Shown piece after piece: positions 36,650 through 45,412 of a stretch of 54,686 bases of DNA. Each line of letters opens with the position of its first letter. The stretch's first letter is position 1. A program made the translations under genes and the position numbers. Source of the stretch: CBDUXT01 sp965371245 (GTDB lineage: Bacteria > Planctomycetota > Phycisphaerae > UBA1845). The stretch spans positions 1 through 54,686 of the forward strand of contig CBDUXT010000032.1 of NCBI GenBank assembly GCA_965371245.1. Direction: 5' to 3'. Below the pieces are notes generated by a model. It was not told where the DNA came from and ran no database searches. It saw nothing but the letters and a program-made list of their open reading frames with translations.

Positions 36650-36661
36650 GGGTTATCCCAA

Positions 36662-37126
36662 TCAGCGGCCGCGGACGTGGATCGCGGTCCCCGAGGCGTA
36701 CATCTCGACCATCGCGGCCGAGCGGCGCCCACGCATGCTCCCGATGTTGCTGGTCGAGTAGCGAACGTTGATCACGCCGTTGGCCCCCAGGCGTTGGGCG
36801 GACTCGAGCATCCTCAAGAGCGCCTCGCGCCGCGCGCGGCCCATGAGGGAATCAAACGCGCGAAGCTCCCCGCCGACGATGCTCCGCAGGGCGGACGCAA
36901 ACGTCTTGAAGTAATCCGACGCGATCACGACTTCGCCGGTGACCAGTGTACAGGGCTCGGGTTTGCAACCCTCCGGCAGCGAACCCAGGTCGTTCACCAA
37001 CATATGACCAAGAGCCGCTTCACGCCGTCCCAGGCGCTTCAGATGCGCGCGTTCCACGATGCCGCCGACCGTGAACCCCAAGATGAGCAGGACGACGATC
37101 GGCAAAACCTGAAGCAAGAAGATCAT
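36662..37126 (-). CDS. Membrane-anchored YbjQ (DUF74) protein
   Basis: A 154-residue protein with an N-terminal membrane helix (IFLLQVLPIVVLLILGFTVG) and a YbjQ domain (about 45-150) marked by TLVTGEVVIASDYFKTF, IVGGELRAFDSLMGRARREALLRM and LGANGVINVRYSTS. The usual domain is a small pentameric fold of unknown role. It starts 4 bp after the upstream YbjQ gene; its Shine-Dalgarno (GGAGGAA) overlaps that gene's stop, so the two are coupled. Confidence 0.85.
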   Translation of the reverse strand: MIFLLQVLPIVVLLILGFTVGGIVERAHLKRLGRREAALGHMLVNDLGSLPEGCKPEPCTLVTGEVVIASDYFKTFASALRSIVGGELRAFDSLMGRARREALLRMLESAQRLGANGVINVRYSTSNIGSMRGRRSAAMVEMYASGTAIHVRGR

Positions 37127-37130
37127 CCGG

Positions 37131-37454
37131 TTATTCCTCCGGCTCTACCACCACGCCCGTTCCATATGCGTATAGCTCCGCAGCCCCCTGCGTGACGGCG
37201 CTGGTGGTAAAGCGTACGTTCACGACCGCGTTGGCCCCGAGCTGCTCGGCCTGGGCGATCATGCGCTCGAGCGCCTGGCGACGTGCCTCGACCAGCAGCT
37301 CCGTGTAGCCTTTCAGCTCGCCGCCGACGAGGTTCTTGAGCCCGGCCACAAAGTCGCGTCCGACGTGCTTGGCCCGGATGGTGTTACCCTGCACGAGACC
37401 CTTGGCCTCTTTGATGAGGTAGCCGGGTATGCTTTCGGTGTTGACAACGATCAT
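37131..37454 (-). CDS. YbjQ (DUF74) family protein
   Basis: A 107-residue soluble YbjQ protein, the usual family length. MIVVNTESIPGYLIKEAKGLVQGNTIRAKHVG is the family N-terminus, followed by FVAGLKNLVGGELKGYTELLVEARRQA and LGANAVVNVRF. ATG 37454 with GGGAG six bases upstream was chosen; the longer open frame upstream is Arg-rich and not family-like. It is the first gene of a cluster running down to 35270. Confidence 0.93.
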   Translation of the reverse strand: MIVVNTESIPGYLIKEAKGLVQGNTIRAKHVGRDFVAGLKNLVGGELKGYTELLVEARRQALERMIAQAEQLGANAVVNVRFTTSAVTQGAAELYAYGTGVVVEPEE

Positions 37455-37758
37455 CCAAATCTCCCAGTCCGGTTCGCGCGCCGGGATGCCGACCCGCCGC
37501 ACCGCCGGATGCTCCGTGCCACGAGCACACGATACGGCGCCCAAGGTGGCGTGGCGCCGTCTGCGGACAACTCTCGGCCCGTATCGCTCTCGTGTCAAGA
37601 ACTCATCAGCGGGGATGAGGCGCGATCATTGAAGAAGCGAGGGCCGGAATTGAGCGGACGAAACGTAGCGGCGCGGCGGATCCGTTGATCGGCGAGGCGT
37701 GCGCGGCGCCTTAAGTTCGGGGTTGGTAACGGCAGGCGGAGAAGACCGCCGTGCAAGG

Positions 37759-38043
37759 CTAGTCGGCAGACTCGACCGGGGCGCCGGCGGTAGCGCCGCC
37801 GTCCCAGTTGCGCTTGACGGGCTTGACAACGAAACCCATGCGGATGGCCTTGGCTGAAACCTTGATCCGGCAGACCGTGCCGTTCACAACGGCCCGAACC
37901 CGCTGGATGTTGGCCTTGAACTTTCGCTTGGTGACGCCGGTGGTCTTGCGACCGACGCCGCCCAGGTACTTGGCCTTCCCGCGGCGGGCAATGGAACGCC
38001 CGGCCCGCGTCTTTTTCCCGGTAAAGTAGCAAACTCGGGGCAT
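37759..38043 (-). CDS. rpmB: 50S ribosomal protein L28
   Basis: A 94-residue ribosomal protein of the large subunit. MPRVCYFTGKKTRAGRSIARRG, the basic RKFKANIQRVRAVV and KVSAKAIRMG are L28 landmarks. The usual length is 60-80 residues; a short C-terminal tail (VKRNWDGGATAGAPVESAD) is extra. The start ATG 38043 was preferred to 38055 because the family starts at M-x-R-V-C. The zinc Cys motif seen in some L28 proteins is absent. It stands alone, without rpmG. Confidence 0.93.
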   Translation of the reverse strand: MPRVCYFTGKKTRAGRSIARRGKAKYLGGVGRKTTGVTKRKFKANIQRVRAVVNGTVCRIKVSAKAIRMGFVVKPVKRNWDGGATAGAPVESAD

Positions 38044-38111
38044 AGGGAACCTCATACGGAAAAACCATGCCGGAGCCGATCTCGGACCCCGAAAATCACC
38101 CAAGACCAGCC

Positions 38112-38139
38112 AGTATAGGGAACGCCCACGAGTCCGCAA
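38112..38139 (-). promoter_or_regulatory. rpmB promoter
   Basis: On the minus strand TTGCGG (38139-38134), a 16-bp spacer and TATACT (38117-38112) lie about 70 bp before the rpmB start. Confidence 0.6.
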
Positions 38140-38203
38140 GCCACGCAGTTACAAATCCCACCGCCAGCCTTCCCGCCACCAATTAAACCCACACCGGAAT
38201 ACC

Positions 38204-38264
38204 GGGTGGCCATGTGTCTATACGGACCCCAAAGCATGCTCACGCAGGCGTGAGCGTGGCACCC
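38204..38264. repeat. Palindromic repeat with GGGTG...CACCC ends
   Basis: GGGTGGCCATG at one end and GTGGCACCC at the other frame an inner perfect hairpin GCTCACGC-AG-GCGTGAGC (38238-38255). The GGGTGGC(C)ATG end is shared with the REP array at 24808-24919. Confidence 0.65.
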
Positions 38265-38355
38265 AACAATTCGTGCGGGCCTGAGTACTAGTGCATCTTC
38301 ACTCCTGAATCTGCGGGTTTTCGTTACCCGCAACGCCGCGACCGGTCGTGCTAAT

Positions 38356-38413
38356 CAGAGCCTGCCGCGCTAGCGGCGGGACCAGTCCGCAGGCTAGCGC
38401 CCGCGGCTCTGAC
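38356..38413. repeat. Bipartite palindromic repeat, variant copy
   Basis: An imperfect 56-bp palindrome whose ends are CAGAGCC and GGCTCTG. Its right half, GTCCGCAGGCTAGCGCCCGC then GGCTCTGAC, matches the 40079-40107 half of the copy upstream of trpB at all but two positions. Confidence 0.75.
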
Positions 38414-38450
38414 TCGGCAACGAACCCGCAAAACGACGTGTGACCATACA

Positions 38451-39440
38451 CTAGGTGACGGCGTAGCCTTTCGGGTGACTCGCGTGCCAGGCCCAGGCTG
38501 TTCCGATGGTTCGGCGGATATCCGTGTACTGTGGTTTCCAGCCTAGTTCCGTGATGATCTTTGTCGGGTCGGCATAGAGCTCCGCCGGGTCGCCGGGGCG
38601 ACGCGGGGATGGCGTGGCCGGGATTCCATGCCCGGTCACTTCGCGGGCCGACTCGATCAGTTCCTTCACGCTGACCCCCATGCCCGTTCCGACGTTGTAG
38701 TAGCGGAACTGCCCCTCCGGCTGCGACTCGACGGCCAGGCGATGCACGCTGCCCAGGTCTTCGACGTGGATGTAGTCGCGCACGCACGATCCGTCCGGTG
38801 TCGGGTAATCGATCCCGAAGATCTTGATCTGCTCGCTTTGTCCCAATGCGACGCGAAGAACCAGCGGGATCAGGTGCGACTCCGGCTCGTGGTCTTCGCC
38901 GATCCGCGTGTCCGCCGCCGCGCCGGCGGCATTGAAATAACGCAGCGCCGTCGCCCCCAGCCCCCACGCGGACGCGCTGTCGCGCAAGGCCCACTCGATG
39001 GCGAGCTTGGTTCGACCGTAGGGGTTGATCGGAATCTGCGGCATGTCTTCCGTGATGGGCACGGAGGGCGGTTGCCCATAGGTCGCGCAGGTGGAGCTGA
39101 ACACGAGCTTCTTGACCCCGTGTTTCTGCATGACCTCCAGGAGCGAGACGGTGTTCACGACGTTGTTGCGGTAGTAGAGCAGCGGGTCGGTCACCGATTC
39201 GCCCACCAGCGCCGAGGCGGCAAAGTGCATCACCGCATCGAACCCGCCGTCACTGAACGTCTTGTCCAGCCGCTGGGTCTCACCCAGGTCGCCGACGACC
39301 AACGTCGCGCAAGGATCGACGGCCTCCCGATGCCCGGTGGAAAGGTTGTCGTACACGACCACGGTGTGACCGGCGTCGCTCAACGCGCCCACGCAATGGC
39401 TGCCGACGTATCCGGCACCGCCCGTAACAAGGATGTTCAT
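38451..39440 (-). CDS. galE: UDP-glucose 4-epimerase
   Basis: A 329-residue extended short-chain dehydrogenase that interconverts UDP-glucose and UDP-galactose for envelope polysaccharides. It has the NAD motif GGAGYVGSH at the N-terminus, SST (residues 115-117), catalytic Tyr141 and Lys145 in NPYGRTK, and the C-terminal DYIHVEDL and RRPGDPAELYAD segments. Length and start are standard. It is probably monocistronic. UDP-N-acetyl specificity cannot be excluded by eye. Confidence 0.94.
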   Translation of the reverse strand: MNILVTGGAGYVGSHCVGALSDAGHTVVVYDNLSTGHREAVDPCATLVVGDLGETQRLDKTFSDGGFDAVMHFAASALVGESVTDPLLYYRNNVVNTVSLLEVMQKHGVKKLVFSSTCATYGQPPSVPITEDMPQIPINPYGRTKLAIEWALRDSASAWGLGATALRYFNAAGAAADTRIGEDHEPESHLIPLVLRVALGQSEQIKIFGIDYPTPDGSCVRDYIHVEDLGSVHRLAVESQPEGQFRYYNVGTGMGVSVKELIESAREVTGHGIPATPSPRRPGDPAELYADPTKIITELGWKPQYTDIRRTIGTAWAWHASHPKGYAVT

Positions 39441-39504
39441 TCGGTTCTCCGAATACTGCGCTTAGGGGCCGGCAACTCAAGGCCGATCAGCCCGTTGAAC
39501 AAGT

Positions 39505-39554
39505 GTGGAACGGGCTTCCAGCCCGTGTTCCCACCGGCTGGAAGCCGGTGCCAC
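39505..39554. repeat. 50-bp imperfect palindrome upstream of galE
   Basis: GTGGAACGGGCTTCCAGCCC and, after GTGTTCCC, ACCGGCTGGAAGCCGGTGCCAC form two side-by-side hairpins with GTGG and CCAC ends. REP-like, single copy in this window. Confidence 0.7.
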
Positions 39555-39605
39555 GCCGAGTTCACAAATCCTTCAACGGACTCTGATCGTCACACATCGG
39601 CCGTC

Positions 39606-39884
39606 TCACTCCGCGACGACGTCGGTCAGCCGTGAGACGCTGATGACGACAGACCGCAGCACGACGACACGGCGACGGTTGGCCGTGATCCCGTCGGTTC
39701 GGGCCTCGGCCAGGTACACGTCCTTGAGGGCGTGCCCGTCACGAAAATCGTGCATGTCCGCCTCGGTCAGCACAAAGGCGTCTGAAGTCAACGCCGCAAG
39801 GGTCCCCAGGTAGACGATCGTGGTGGCCGTGTCCAGGACGACCTCTTCATTCAACATGCTTTCCAGCAAGTCGGGCACAAGCAT
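39606..39884 (-). CDS. Small conserved Sm-like protein, unknown
   Basis: A 92-residue protein predicted as a small beta barrel. LLESMLNEEVVLDTATTIVYLGTL, DAFVLTEADMHDFRDG, EARTDGITANRRRVVV and SVSRLTDVV resemble an Sm/LSm-type fold and match, as I remember it, a small protein conserved in planctomycetes. The start ATG 39884 begins this conserved part, although its AAAGGA lies directly against the ATG; longer starts at 39956 or 39971 would add an unconserved leader. It may bind RNA, but that is inference from fold only. Confidence 0.65.
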   Translation of the reverse strand: MLVPDLLESMLNEEVVLDTATTIVYLGTLAALTSDAFVLTEADMHDFRDGHALKDVYLAEARTDGITANRRRVVVLRSVVISVSRLTDVVAE

Positions 39885-40288
39885 TCCTTTAGGCAACGGC
39901 GCGTGGGCCGCGCGGGGGATATGATAGCCATCACGGACGTCCGGTTCAAAAGCCATCGGACAAGCCGGCAAACGTCCCCGCGGTAGATCGTACGCTGAAC
40001 ACGCTACGCGCGTGACAGTATAGGCGTTCAGCCGTTCTCAGAGCACCGGGCGCGAGCCCGGTGACAAGCTGACGCCGGGTCCGCAGGCTGGCGCCTGCGG
40101 CTCTGACCCCCTTGCCCATCCCGGCGGACATGTCGAGCGCTCAAACACATCTACGTCGCAGCCGCTGTTTTGCGTCGGATCGTGGCCGCGGTTACGATCG
40201 ACGCGCCGGACGACGATGCGCGACCGACGTTTTCCAGGATCAGCCCGCATGGGTCGCTCGCTGCTCGCCCGCTAACGGAGCGGTACCC
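39885..40288. other. Divergent intergenic region before trpB
   Basis: 404 bp that contains an inverted copy of the bipartite palindromic repeat (40039-40107). No gene is supported. The promoter of trpB is not obvious. Confidence 0.5.
40039..40107. repeat. Bipartite palindromic repeat, copy B (inverted)
   Basis: CAGAGCACCGGGCGCGAGCC then CGGTGACA, a spacer, and GTCCGCAGGCTGGCGCCTGC then GGCTCTGAC. It is the reverse complement of copies at 27541-27608 and 45132-45218. Confidence 0.85.
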
Positions 40289-41515
40289 ATGAACGTAGAC
40301 CTGATGCCCCCGGATGACAGCCGCTGGGGTCCCGATGCGCGCGGACGCTTCGGTGAGTTCGGCGGCCAGTACGTCCCGGAAACCCTGATGGCTTCGGTCA
40401 ACACGTTGGTCGAGGTCTACACGAAGGTGCGTACCGATCGTTCGTTCTGGGACGAGCTCTGGCAACTCCTGGCTCATTACGTCGGGCGTCCCAGCCCGCT
40501 GTATCACGCGGCGCGGCTCAGCGAAAAACTCGGCGGCGCGCAGATCTACTGCAAACGCGAGGATCTCAACCACACCGGCGCCCACAAGATCAACAACACG
40601 ATGGGGCAGGTGCTGCTCACTCAGCGGATGGGCAAGCGTCGCGTCATCGCCGAGACCGGCGCCGGACAACACGGTGTCGCCACCGCGACGGCCGCCGCGT
40701 GCTGCGGACTCGAGTGCGTCGTCTACATGGGCTCAGAGGACGTTCGGCGGCAGAAACTCAACGTCTTCCGCATGGAGCTACTTGGGGCAAAGGTGGTGCC
40801 GGTGGAAAGCGGGCAACGAACGCTCAAAGACGCCATCAACGCGGCCATGCGCGACTGGATGGGGACCAGCGACCACACGCACTACGTCATCGGCAGCGTC
40901 ATGGGTCCGCACCCCTATCCGCGGATGGTCCGGGACTTCCAGGCCGTCATCGGCCGCGAGACGAAGGAGCAGATCACCGAACGGATCGGACGCCTGCCGG
41001 ATCGTGTCGTGGCATGCGTCGGCGGTGGGAGCAATGCCGCCGGCATGTTCGCCCCGTTTCTTGATGACAAGTCGGTCGAGCTGGTCGGCGTCGAGGCCGC
41101 CGGCGAAGATCTGAAGCCCAACCGCCATGCGGCCACCCTGGGCGCCGGGGCGCCGGGTATCCTTCACGGGATGCACACCTACGTGCTCCAGGACGCGGAC
41201 GGGCAAACGTTGCCCGTTCACTCCATCTCGGCCGGTTTGGACTACCCCGGCGTCGGTCCGGAGCACGCCCACTGGAAAGAGACCGGTCGGGTCACGTACA
41301 CGGCGGTCGCCGACGGACCGGCGCTCGCCGCGTTCACCACACTCTGCGAGACGGAGGGCATCATCCCCGCCCTGGAGACGGCCCACGCGGTGGCGTACGT
41401 TCTCGAGTGCGCCCCCAAGATGTCGCGGGATCAAGCGATCGTCGTGAACCTCTCCGGTCGCGGGGACAAGGACGTCGTCGAGGCCGGTCGCCTGTTGGGG
41501 CGGTTCGAGCGATAG
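40289..41515 (+). CDS. trpB: Tryptophan synthase beta chain
   Basis: A 408-residue TrpB, joining indole with serine to form L-tryptophan. The PLP lysine is Lys100 in HTGAHKINN. RFGEFGGQYVPETL near the start, ETGAGQHGVATATA, and the phosphate loop GGGSNAAGMF are family signatures; GPEHAHWKETGR and SGRGDKD near the end complete it. It starts at ATG 40289 with CGGAG about nine bases upstream. trpA is not adjacent, so tryptophan genes are dispersed. Its length fits TrpB1. Confidence 0.96.
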   Translation: MNVDLMPPDDSRWGPDARGRFGEFGGQYVPETLMASVNTLVEVYTKVRTDRSFWDELWQLLAHYVGRPSPLYHAARLSEKLGGAQIYCKREDLNHTGAHKINNTMGQVLLTQRMGKRRVIAETGAGQHGVATATAAACCGLECVVYMGSEDVRRQKLNVFRMELLGAKVVPVESGQRTLKDAINAAMRDWMGTSDHTHYVIGSVMGPHPYPRMVRDFQAVIGRETKEQITERIGRLPDRVVACVGGGSNAAGMFAPFLDDKSVELVGVEAAGEDLKPNRHAATLGAGAPGILHGMHTYVLQDADGQTLPVHSISAGLDYPGVGPEHAHWKETGRVTYTAVADGPALAAFTTLCETEGIIPALETAHAVAYVLECAPKMSRDQAIVVNLSGRGDKDVVEAGRLLGRFER

Positions 41516-41950
41516 CGAACGTTAACGCTTCGAGACGGCCCCTGATGACATCAAGCGCGACGCCGACGCGAAGCGGATTATTAGTTAAGTACATGCATTT
41601 TTATCTTGACAATGCATGGAACGTGTGTCACAATTTCCATGGCCGTCCGGCGCGGTCACGAAGAATCCGGGGGCATCACTGACTTGCCTGACAACGCCGT
41701 GCGACACCGAAGTTTGTGCCGCCTCCGGGGGACCGCCCGTTCGCAAAACGACCGCGCCGATGGCCAAAAACCGTTGGACTAGGCGAGGTGAAAAAGCGCG
41801 GCGGGGGCTGCGTTCGGGGTAATCAGCGGCGCCGGCATGCCTGGCTCCACATATGCAAGCTAGCGCGGGATGCATGGCGAATGTCGCCACGGTGCCCATA
41901 CGGGCAAGCATGCCCCTCGCTCCGGACGCAAAGCCCTCCGCGAGCACCGA
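41516..41950. other. Convergent intergenic region with promoter-like site
   Basis: 435 bp between the ends of trpB and accC. It is AT-rich at 41580-41640 and contains a promoter-like site reading rightward with no recognised gene downstream. Short frames after it lack family features. Confidence 0.5.
41594..41634 (+). promoter_or_regulatory. Orphan promoter with overlapping dyad
   Basis: TTGACA (41606-41611), a 17-bp spacer and CACAAT (41629-41634). The -35 box overlaps the dyad TGCATT...AATGCA within ACATGCATTTTTATCTTGAC and the following AATGCATGG. A small RNA or short peptide could start near 41641. Confidence 0.45.
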
Positions 41951-43294
41951 TCAAATCGATCGTTCGACAAAGCCGGTGTCGATGTTACCCGTGGCGAATT
42001 CCGGGTGAGCCATCACTTTCTTGAGGAAGGGGATGGTCGTCTTGATGGGCTCGATGGTGAACTCGTCCAGGCAACGCTGCATGCAGCGGATGGCCTCGGG
42101 GCGTGTCGGCTGGCGAACGATCAGCTTGGCCAGCAGGGAATCATATCGCGGAGAGACTCGGTAGCCCTCGTGGGCGGCCGTGTCCACCCGAACGCCGAAG
42201 CCGCCCGGCGGGCGAAACCGCTCGATCAGCCCGGCACAGGGACGGAACTTCTCGTCGGGATCCTCGGCGTTGATGCGACACTCGATGGCATGCCCGGTCG
42301 GTTGAATGGTCCGCTGCGTGAAGTCGAGCTGCTCGCCGGCGGCGATCCGGATCTGCGCCTTGATAAGGTCCAGCCCCGTCGTCCGTTCCGTAACCGGGTG
42401 CTCCACCTGGATGCGCGTGTTCACCTCGATGAAATAGAACTTGCCCTTGGTGTCAAGAAGGAACTCGACCGTACCCGCGCTGGTATAGGAGGCCGTGCGA
42501 GCGAGCTTGATGGCCGCGGCGCACAGGTCGCGCCGCGTGCGCCCATCGAGAGCCGGCGACGGCGACTCCTCGATCAGCTTTTGGTAACGGCGCTGGATCG
42601 TGCAGTCGCGCTCGCCCAGATGCACGATGTTGCCATGGTTGTCGGCAAGAATCTGAACCTCGATGTGTCGGGGGCGCTCGATGTATTTCTCAAGGTAGAC
42701 GTCGCCGCTGCTAAACGCGCCTTCCGCCTCCTGCGCCGCTTGTTTGATGGCCGTCAGCAGATCGGTCTTGTCGTGAACGATCCGCATGCCGCGCCCGCCC
42801 CCGCCGGCCGACGCCTTGATCATCAGCGGGAAACCGATCTTCTCGGCCACGGCGATCGTGTCGTTGTCGTTGTCGTTGGCGAGAATCCCGTCGCTGCCGG
42901 GCACGGTCGGAACCTTGGCCTTCTTGGCGATCGCTCTAGCAGACGCCTTGTCGCCGAGCGTGCGCATGGCGTCGGCGGTGGGGCCGATGAACTCGATGTT
43001 GCACGCGCGGCACTTTTCAGCAAAGGCGGCGTTTTCAGCCAGAAAGCCGTACCCGGGATGGACGGCCTCCGCCCCGCTCACCTCGGCCGCCGCGATGATT
43101 CGATCGGTCTTGAGATAGCTGTCACGCGGCGCGGGACCGCCGACGCAGATCGCCCGGTCGGCGAGGTCAAGGTATGAGGCCCCGCGGTCCTCCTCGGAGA
43201 AAATGCACACCGTCTCGACGTTGATTTCCCGACAGGCGCGGATGATCCGAAGCGCGATCTCCCCTCGGTTGGCAATCAGTATGCGTCGAAACAT
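41951..43294 (-). CDS. accC: Biotin carboxylase subunit of acetyl-CoA carboxylase
   Basis: A 447-residue ATP-grasp enzyme that carboxylates biotin on BCCP, the first step of fatty acid synthesis. FRRILIANRGEIALRIIRACRE, the nucleotide loop KASAGGGGRGMRIV, HIEVQILADNHGN, GTVEFLLD and EVNTRIQVEHPVTE are standard. Length is normal. It is the third gene of an M24 peptidase-accB-accC operon, 85 bp after accB. Confidence 0.97.
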   Translation of the reverse strand: MFRRILIANRGEIALRIIRACREINVETVCIFSEEDRGASYLDLADRAICVGGPAPRDSYLKTDRIIAAAEVSGAEAVHPGYGFLAENAAFAEKCRACNIEFIGPTADAMRTLGDKASARAIAKKAKVPTVPGSDGILANDNDNDTIAVAEKIGFPLMIKASAGGGGRGMRIVHDKTDLLTAIKQAAQEAEGAFSSGDVYLEKYIERPRHIEVQILADNHGNIVHLGERDCTIQRRYQKLIEESPSPALDGRTRRDLCAAAIKLARTASYTSAGTVEFLLDTKGKFYFIEVNTRIQVEHPVTERTTGLDLIKAQIRIAAGEQLDFTQRTIQPTGHAIECRINAEDPDEKFRPCAGLIERFRPPGGFGVRVDTAAHEGYRVSPRYDSLLAKLIVRQPTRPEAIRCMQRCLDEFTIEPIKTTIPFLKKVMAHPEFATGNIDTGFVERSI

Positions 43295-43379
43295 GAATCC
43301 CGAAACCTAGCTAGCAGGGTATCTCGTTGAGGCGGCATCGCACCCGCTTGTGCCCAAGGAGCCGCGGGATGCACGCGAA

Positions 43380-43832
43380 TTACGCCGGGCGTACCTGGAA
43401 CATCGGCTGCCCGAACTCGACCGCATTGGCGTTCTTGACGAGGATTCGCTCGATGATGCCCGTGACGCCGGCCTTGATTTCATTGAAGACTTTCATAGCC
43501 TCGACGATGCAGACCACCGTACTCGGTTGGACGTGAGTACCCACCTGGACGAAGGGTGAAGACTCCGGGTCCGCCGCTGTGTAGAAGGTTCCCACCATGG
43601 GCGACTCGATCTCGATGATCTCGACGTCGTCTTCCCCCGCTTCACTCTCGGGCGAGGGCAGCGCCGCCGGCGCCTGGGGAGCCGCAACCCGGTTGACAGG
43701 CGCACACTCAGGCGCGTGACTGTTGGGGCGACGAAGACTCACCTCCACGTCGCCGTCGCGCAGCGAAAGCTCCATGAGGTCGTTGGCGACCATCATATCG
43801 ACCAACTGCCGGATTCTGTCGATGTCGAGCAA
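43380..43832 (-). CDS. accB: Biotin carboxyl carrier protein
   Basis: A 150-residue BCCP. The N-terminal 35 residues are the usual helical start (MLDIDRIRQLVDMMVANDLMELS), followed by an Ala/Pro-rich linker (about 40-68) and the biotinyl domain with EAMK; Lys114 is the biotinylated residue. ESPMVGTFY and NAVEFGQPMF are standard. It starts 49 bp after the peptidase gene and 85 bp before accC. Confidence 0.96.
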   Translation of the reverse strand: MLDIDRIRQLVDMMVANDLMELSLRDGDVEVSLRRPNSHAPECAPVNRVAAPQAPAALPSPESEAGEDDVEIIEIESPMVGTFYTAADPESSPFVQVGTHVQPSTVVCIVEAMKVFNEIKAGVTGIIERILVKNANAVEFGQPMFQVRPA

Positions 43833-43881
43833 GGTTCACACTCCCGAAACACGGGCCGGTTGTTCACACCGCCCGGGAATC

Positions 43882-44997
43882 TCAACGTGCCGGGATCACC
43901 GCGCCGGGAAGGTCTTTGCCGAGTTTGCTGAGAACGCGGCGCCCGGTTGGTGTCACCAATATGTCATCTTCGATACGGACCCCGCCGACGCCGGGAAGAT
44001 AGATGCCGGGTTCGACGGTGACAAGCATGCCGGCCTCAAGCCGGGCTTTCGATCGCCAACTCAGAGACGGCGGCTCATGCACGTCGATCCCGAGCCCATG
44101 CCCCAGACCATGCGTGAAGGCCTCGCCGAAGCCGGCGTCGGCAACGAAGCCGCGGGCGACCGCATCGACGTCGCACATCGCCACACCAGGGCGGATGGCA
44201 CGAATCGCCCGCCGCTGTGCTTCCAGAACGATGCCGTACACCACGCCGAGTTTCGGCGGGATGCTACCGACGAACACCATACGGGTCAAATCGCTACAGT
44301 ATCCGCCGACGCGTGCCCCCCAATCGACCAGAATCGCGCTGCCCCGTTTGACCTTCCGCCGCCCCGGATGCGCGTGTGGCCGCGATGCATTGGCACCCTC
44401 GGCACAAATCGTCGGAAAAGCAGGCCCCGAAGCACCCCGCCGTTTCATCTCGTATTCCAGCCGGGCGGCCAGCTCCAGCTCCGTCTGGCCGATGCGGATC
44501 GACCCGCGCAGCACCTCGAAGCTGTCCTCGGCCACCCGAATCGCCCGTCGCATGACAGCCAGCTCCGCTGCGTCCTTGCTCAGCCGCATGTCGCCGATGA
44601 TCGGCGGCGCGGCACGCAGGCGAAGCTTGGCCTTCCTGGCGATGTCGGCGTGCTGGTTCACCGTCAGATGGTCCGTTTGGACGGCCAGCGATTTGAGCTT
44701 CAGGTGCCTGCACACCGTGGCGATCTCGGCGTTCAGCAGGCCCTTGCGGAGCCATTTTTTCGCCCACGGGCATTCGTGATCGATCAGTTCATCGAAACGC
44801 CCATCGCTGATGACGTGGACCTCTCGCGAGGCGATCAGCACGGCCGAGTCCTCACCCGTAAACCCCGTCAGGTGGAAATAGTCGGCCGGGTTCGAGACGA
44901 GGTAGGCCGCGATCCGGTGCTTGCGCAGGCGGCGGCGACACCGCGCCAGTCGTCCGGACACGAGTGCGGACGGGCGTGCTCGTTTTTGCTTGGACAT
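43882..44997 (-). CDS. Xaa-Pro aminopeptidase-type M24 metallopeptidase
   Basis: A 371-residue creatinase/aminopeptidase-fold enzyme removing N-terminal residues before proline. Five metal ligands are visible: two Asp in LVDWGARVGGYCSDLTRM, His in THGLGHGLGIDVHE, Glu in VTVEPGIYLPG and Glu in VRIEDDILV. The N-terminal creatinase-N domain has AAYLVSNPADYFHLTGFTGEDS. The start ATG 44997 was chosen (MSKQKRARPS); upstream residues are not family-like. It heads the accB-accC operon, a common pairing in bacteria. Confidence 0.92.
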   Translation of the reverse strand: MSKQKRARPSALVSGRLARCRRRLRKHRIAAYLVSNPADYFHLTGFTGEDSAVLIASREVHVISDGRFDELIDHECPWAKKWLRKGLLNAEIATVCRHLKLKSLAVQTDHLTVNQHADIARKAKLRLRAAPPIIGDMRLSKDAAELAVMRRAIRVAEDSFEVLRGSIRIGQTELELAARLEYEMKRRGASGPAFPTICAEGANASRPHAHPGRRKVKRGSAILVDWGARVGGYCSDLTRMVFVGSIPPKLGVVYGIVLEAQRRAIRAIRPGVAMCDVDAVARGFVADAGFGEAFTHGLGHGLGIDVHEPPSLSWRSKARLEAGMLVTVEPGIYLPGVGGVRIEDDILVTPTGRRVLSKLGKDLPGAVIPAR

Positions 44998-45412
44998 TTC
45001 GCCATCGATCCGGATGAGGGCCAACAGGAACCGGGGATGATCCTTCCAATCCACGGGCGTGTCAAAGCGGGAGGCGTTCACCCTCGACCTCACGGGCGCG
45101 CGACGCTACGGGCGGGACGGGCACGCCGAGTCAGAGCCGCTGGCGCAAGCCTGCGGACAGTTGCAACGGTGGCGAACCGCCGCATGAGCATGTCACCGGG
45201 CTCGCGCCCGGTGCTCTGGCAACCGCCCGGAGTCGATCGTGTTACGCACTCCGGCGCCGCGCCGGGCCGTTGCGTTGGTCCACCATTGCGATAGGCTTTG
45301 GCAGGACGGCGCCGCGCCGCGCGGTGCTCGCGTTGCCACTGTGCCCCCTTAACGATTGGCTCGCACACGAGGTGTCGAACACAGCACGAAAGCCCTTGGA
45401 GACTACGCCGCG
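44998..45412. other. Divergent intergenic region before kdsA
   Basis: 415 bp containing a copy of the bipartite palindromic repeat (45110-45218). Nothing else is recognised. Confidence 0.5.
45110..45218. repeat. Bipartite palindromic repeat, copy C
   Basis: GGGACGGGCACGCCGAG, then CAGAGCCGCTGGCGCAAGCC with TGCGGAC, a 25-bp insertion relative to copy A, and TGTCACCGGGCTCGCGCCCG ending GTGCTCTG. The right half is identical to that of copy A. Confidence 0.85.

Larger units (their letters stand above)
38044..38450. other. Intergenic region between rpmB and galE
   Basis: 407 bp holding the rpmB promoter and two palindromic repeats (38204-38264 and 38356-38413). No gene is supported. Confidence 0.6.

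Noticed and set aside
41870..43177. A 435-codon plus-strand frame
   Set aside because: Antisense of accC, which is well identified by its ATP-grasp motifs.
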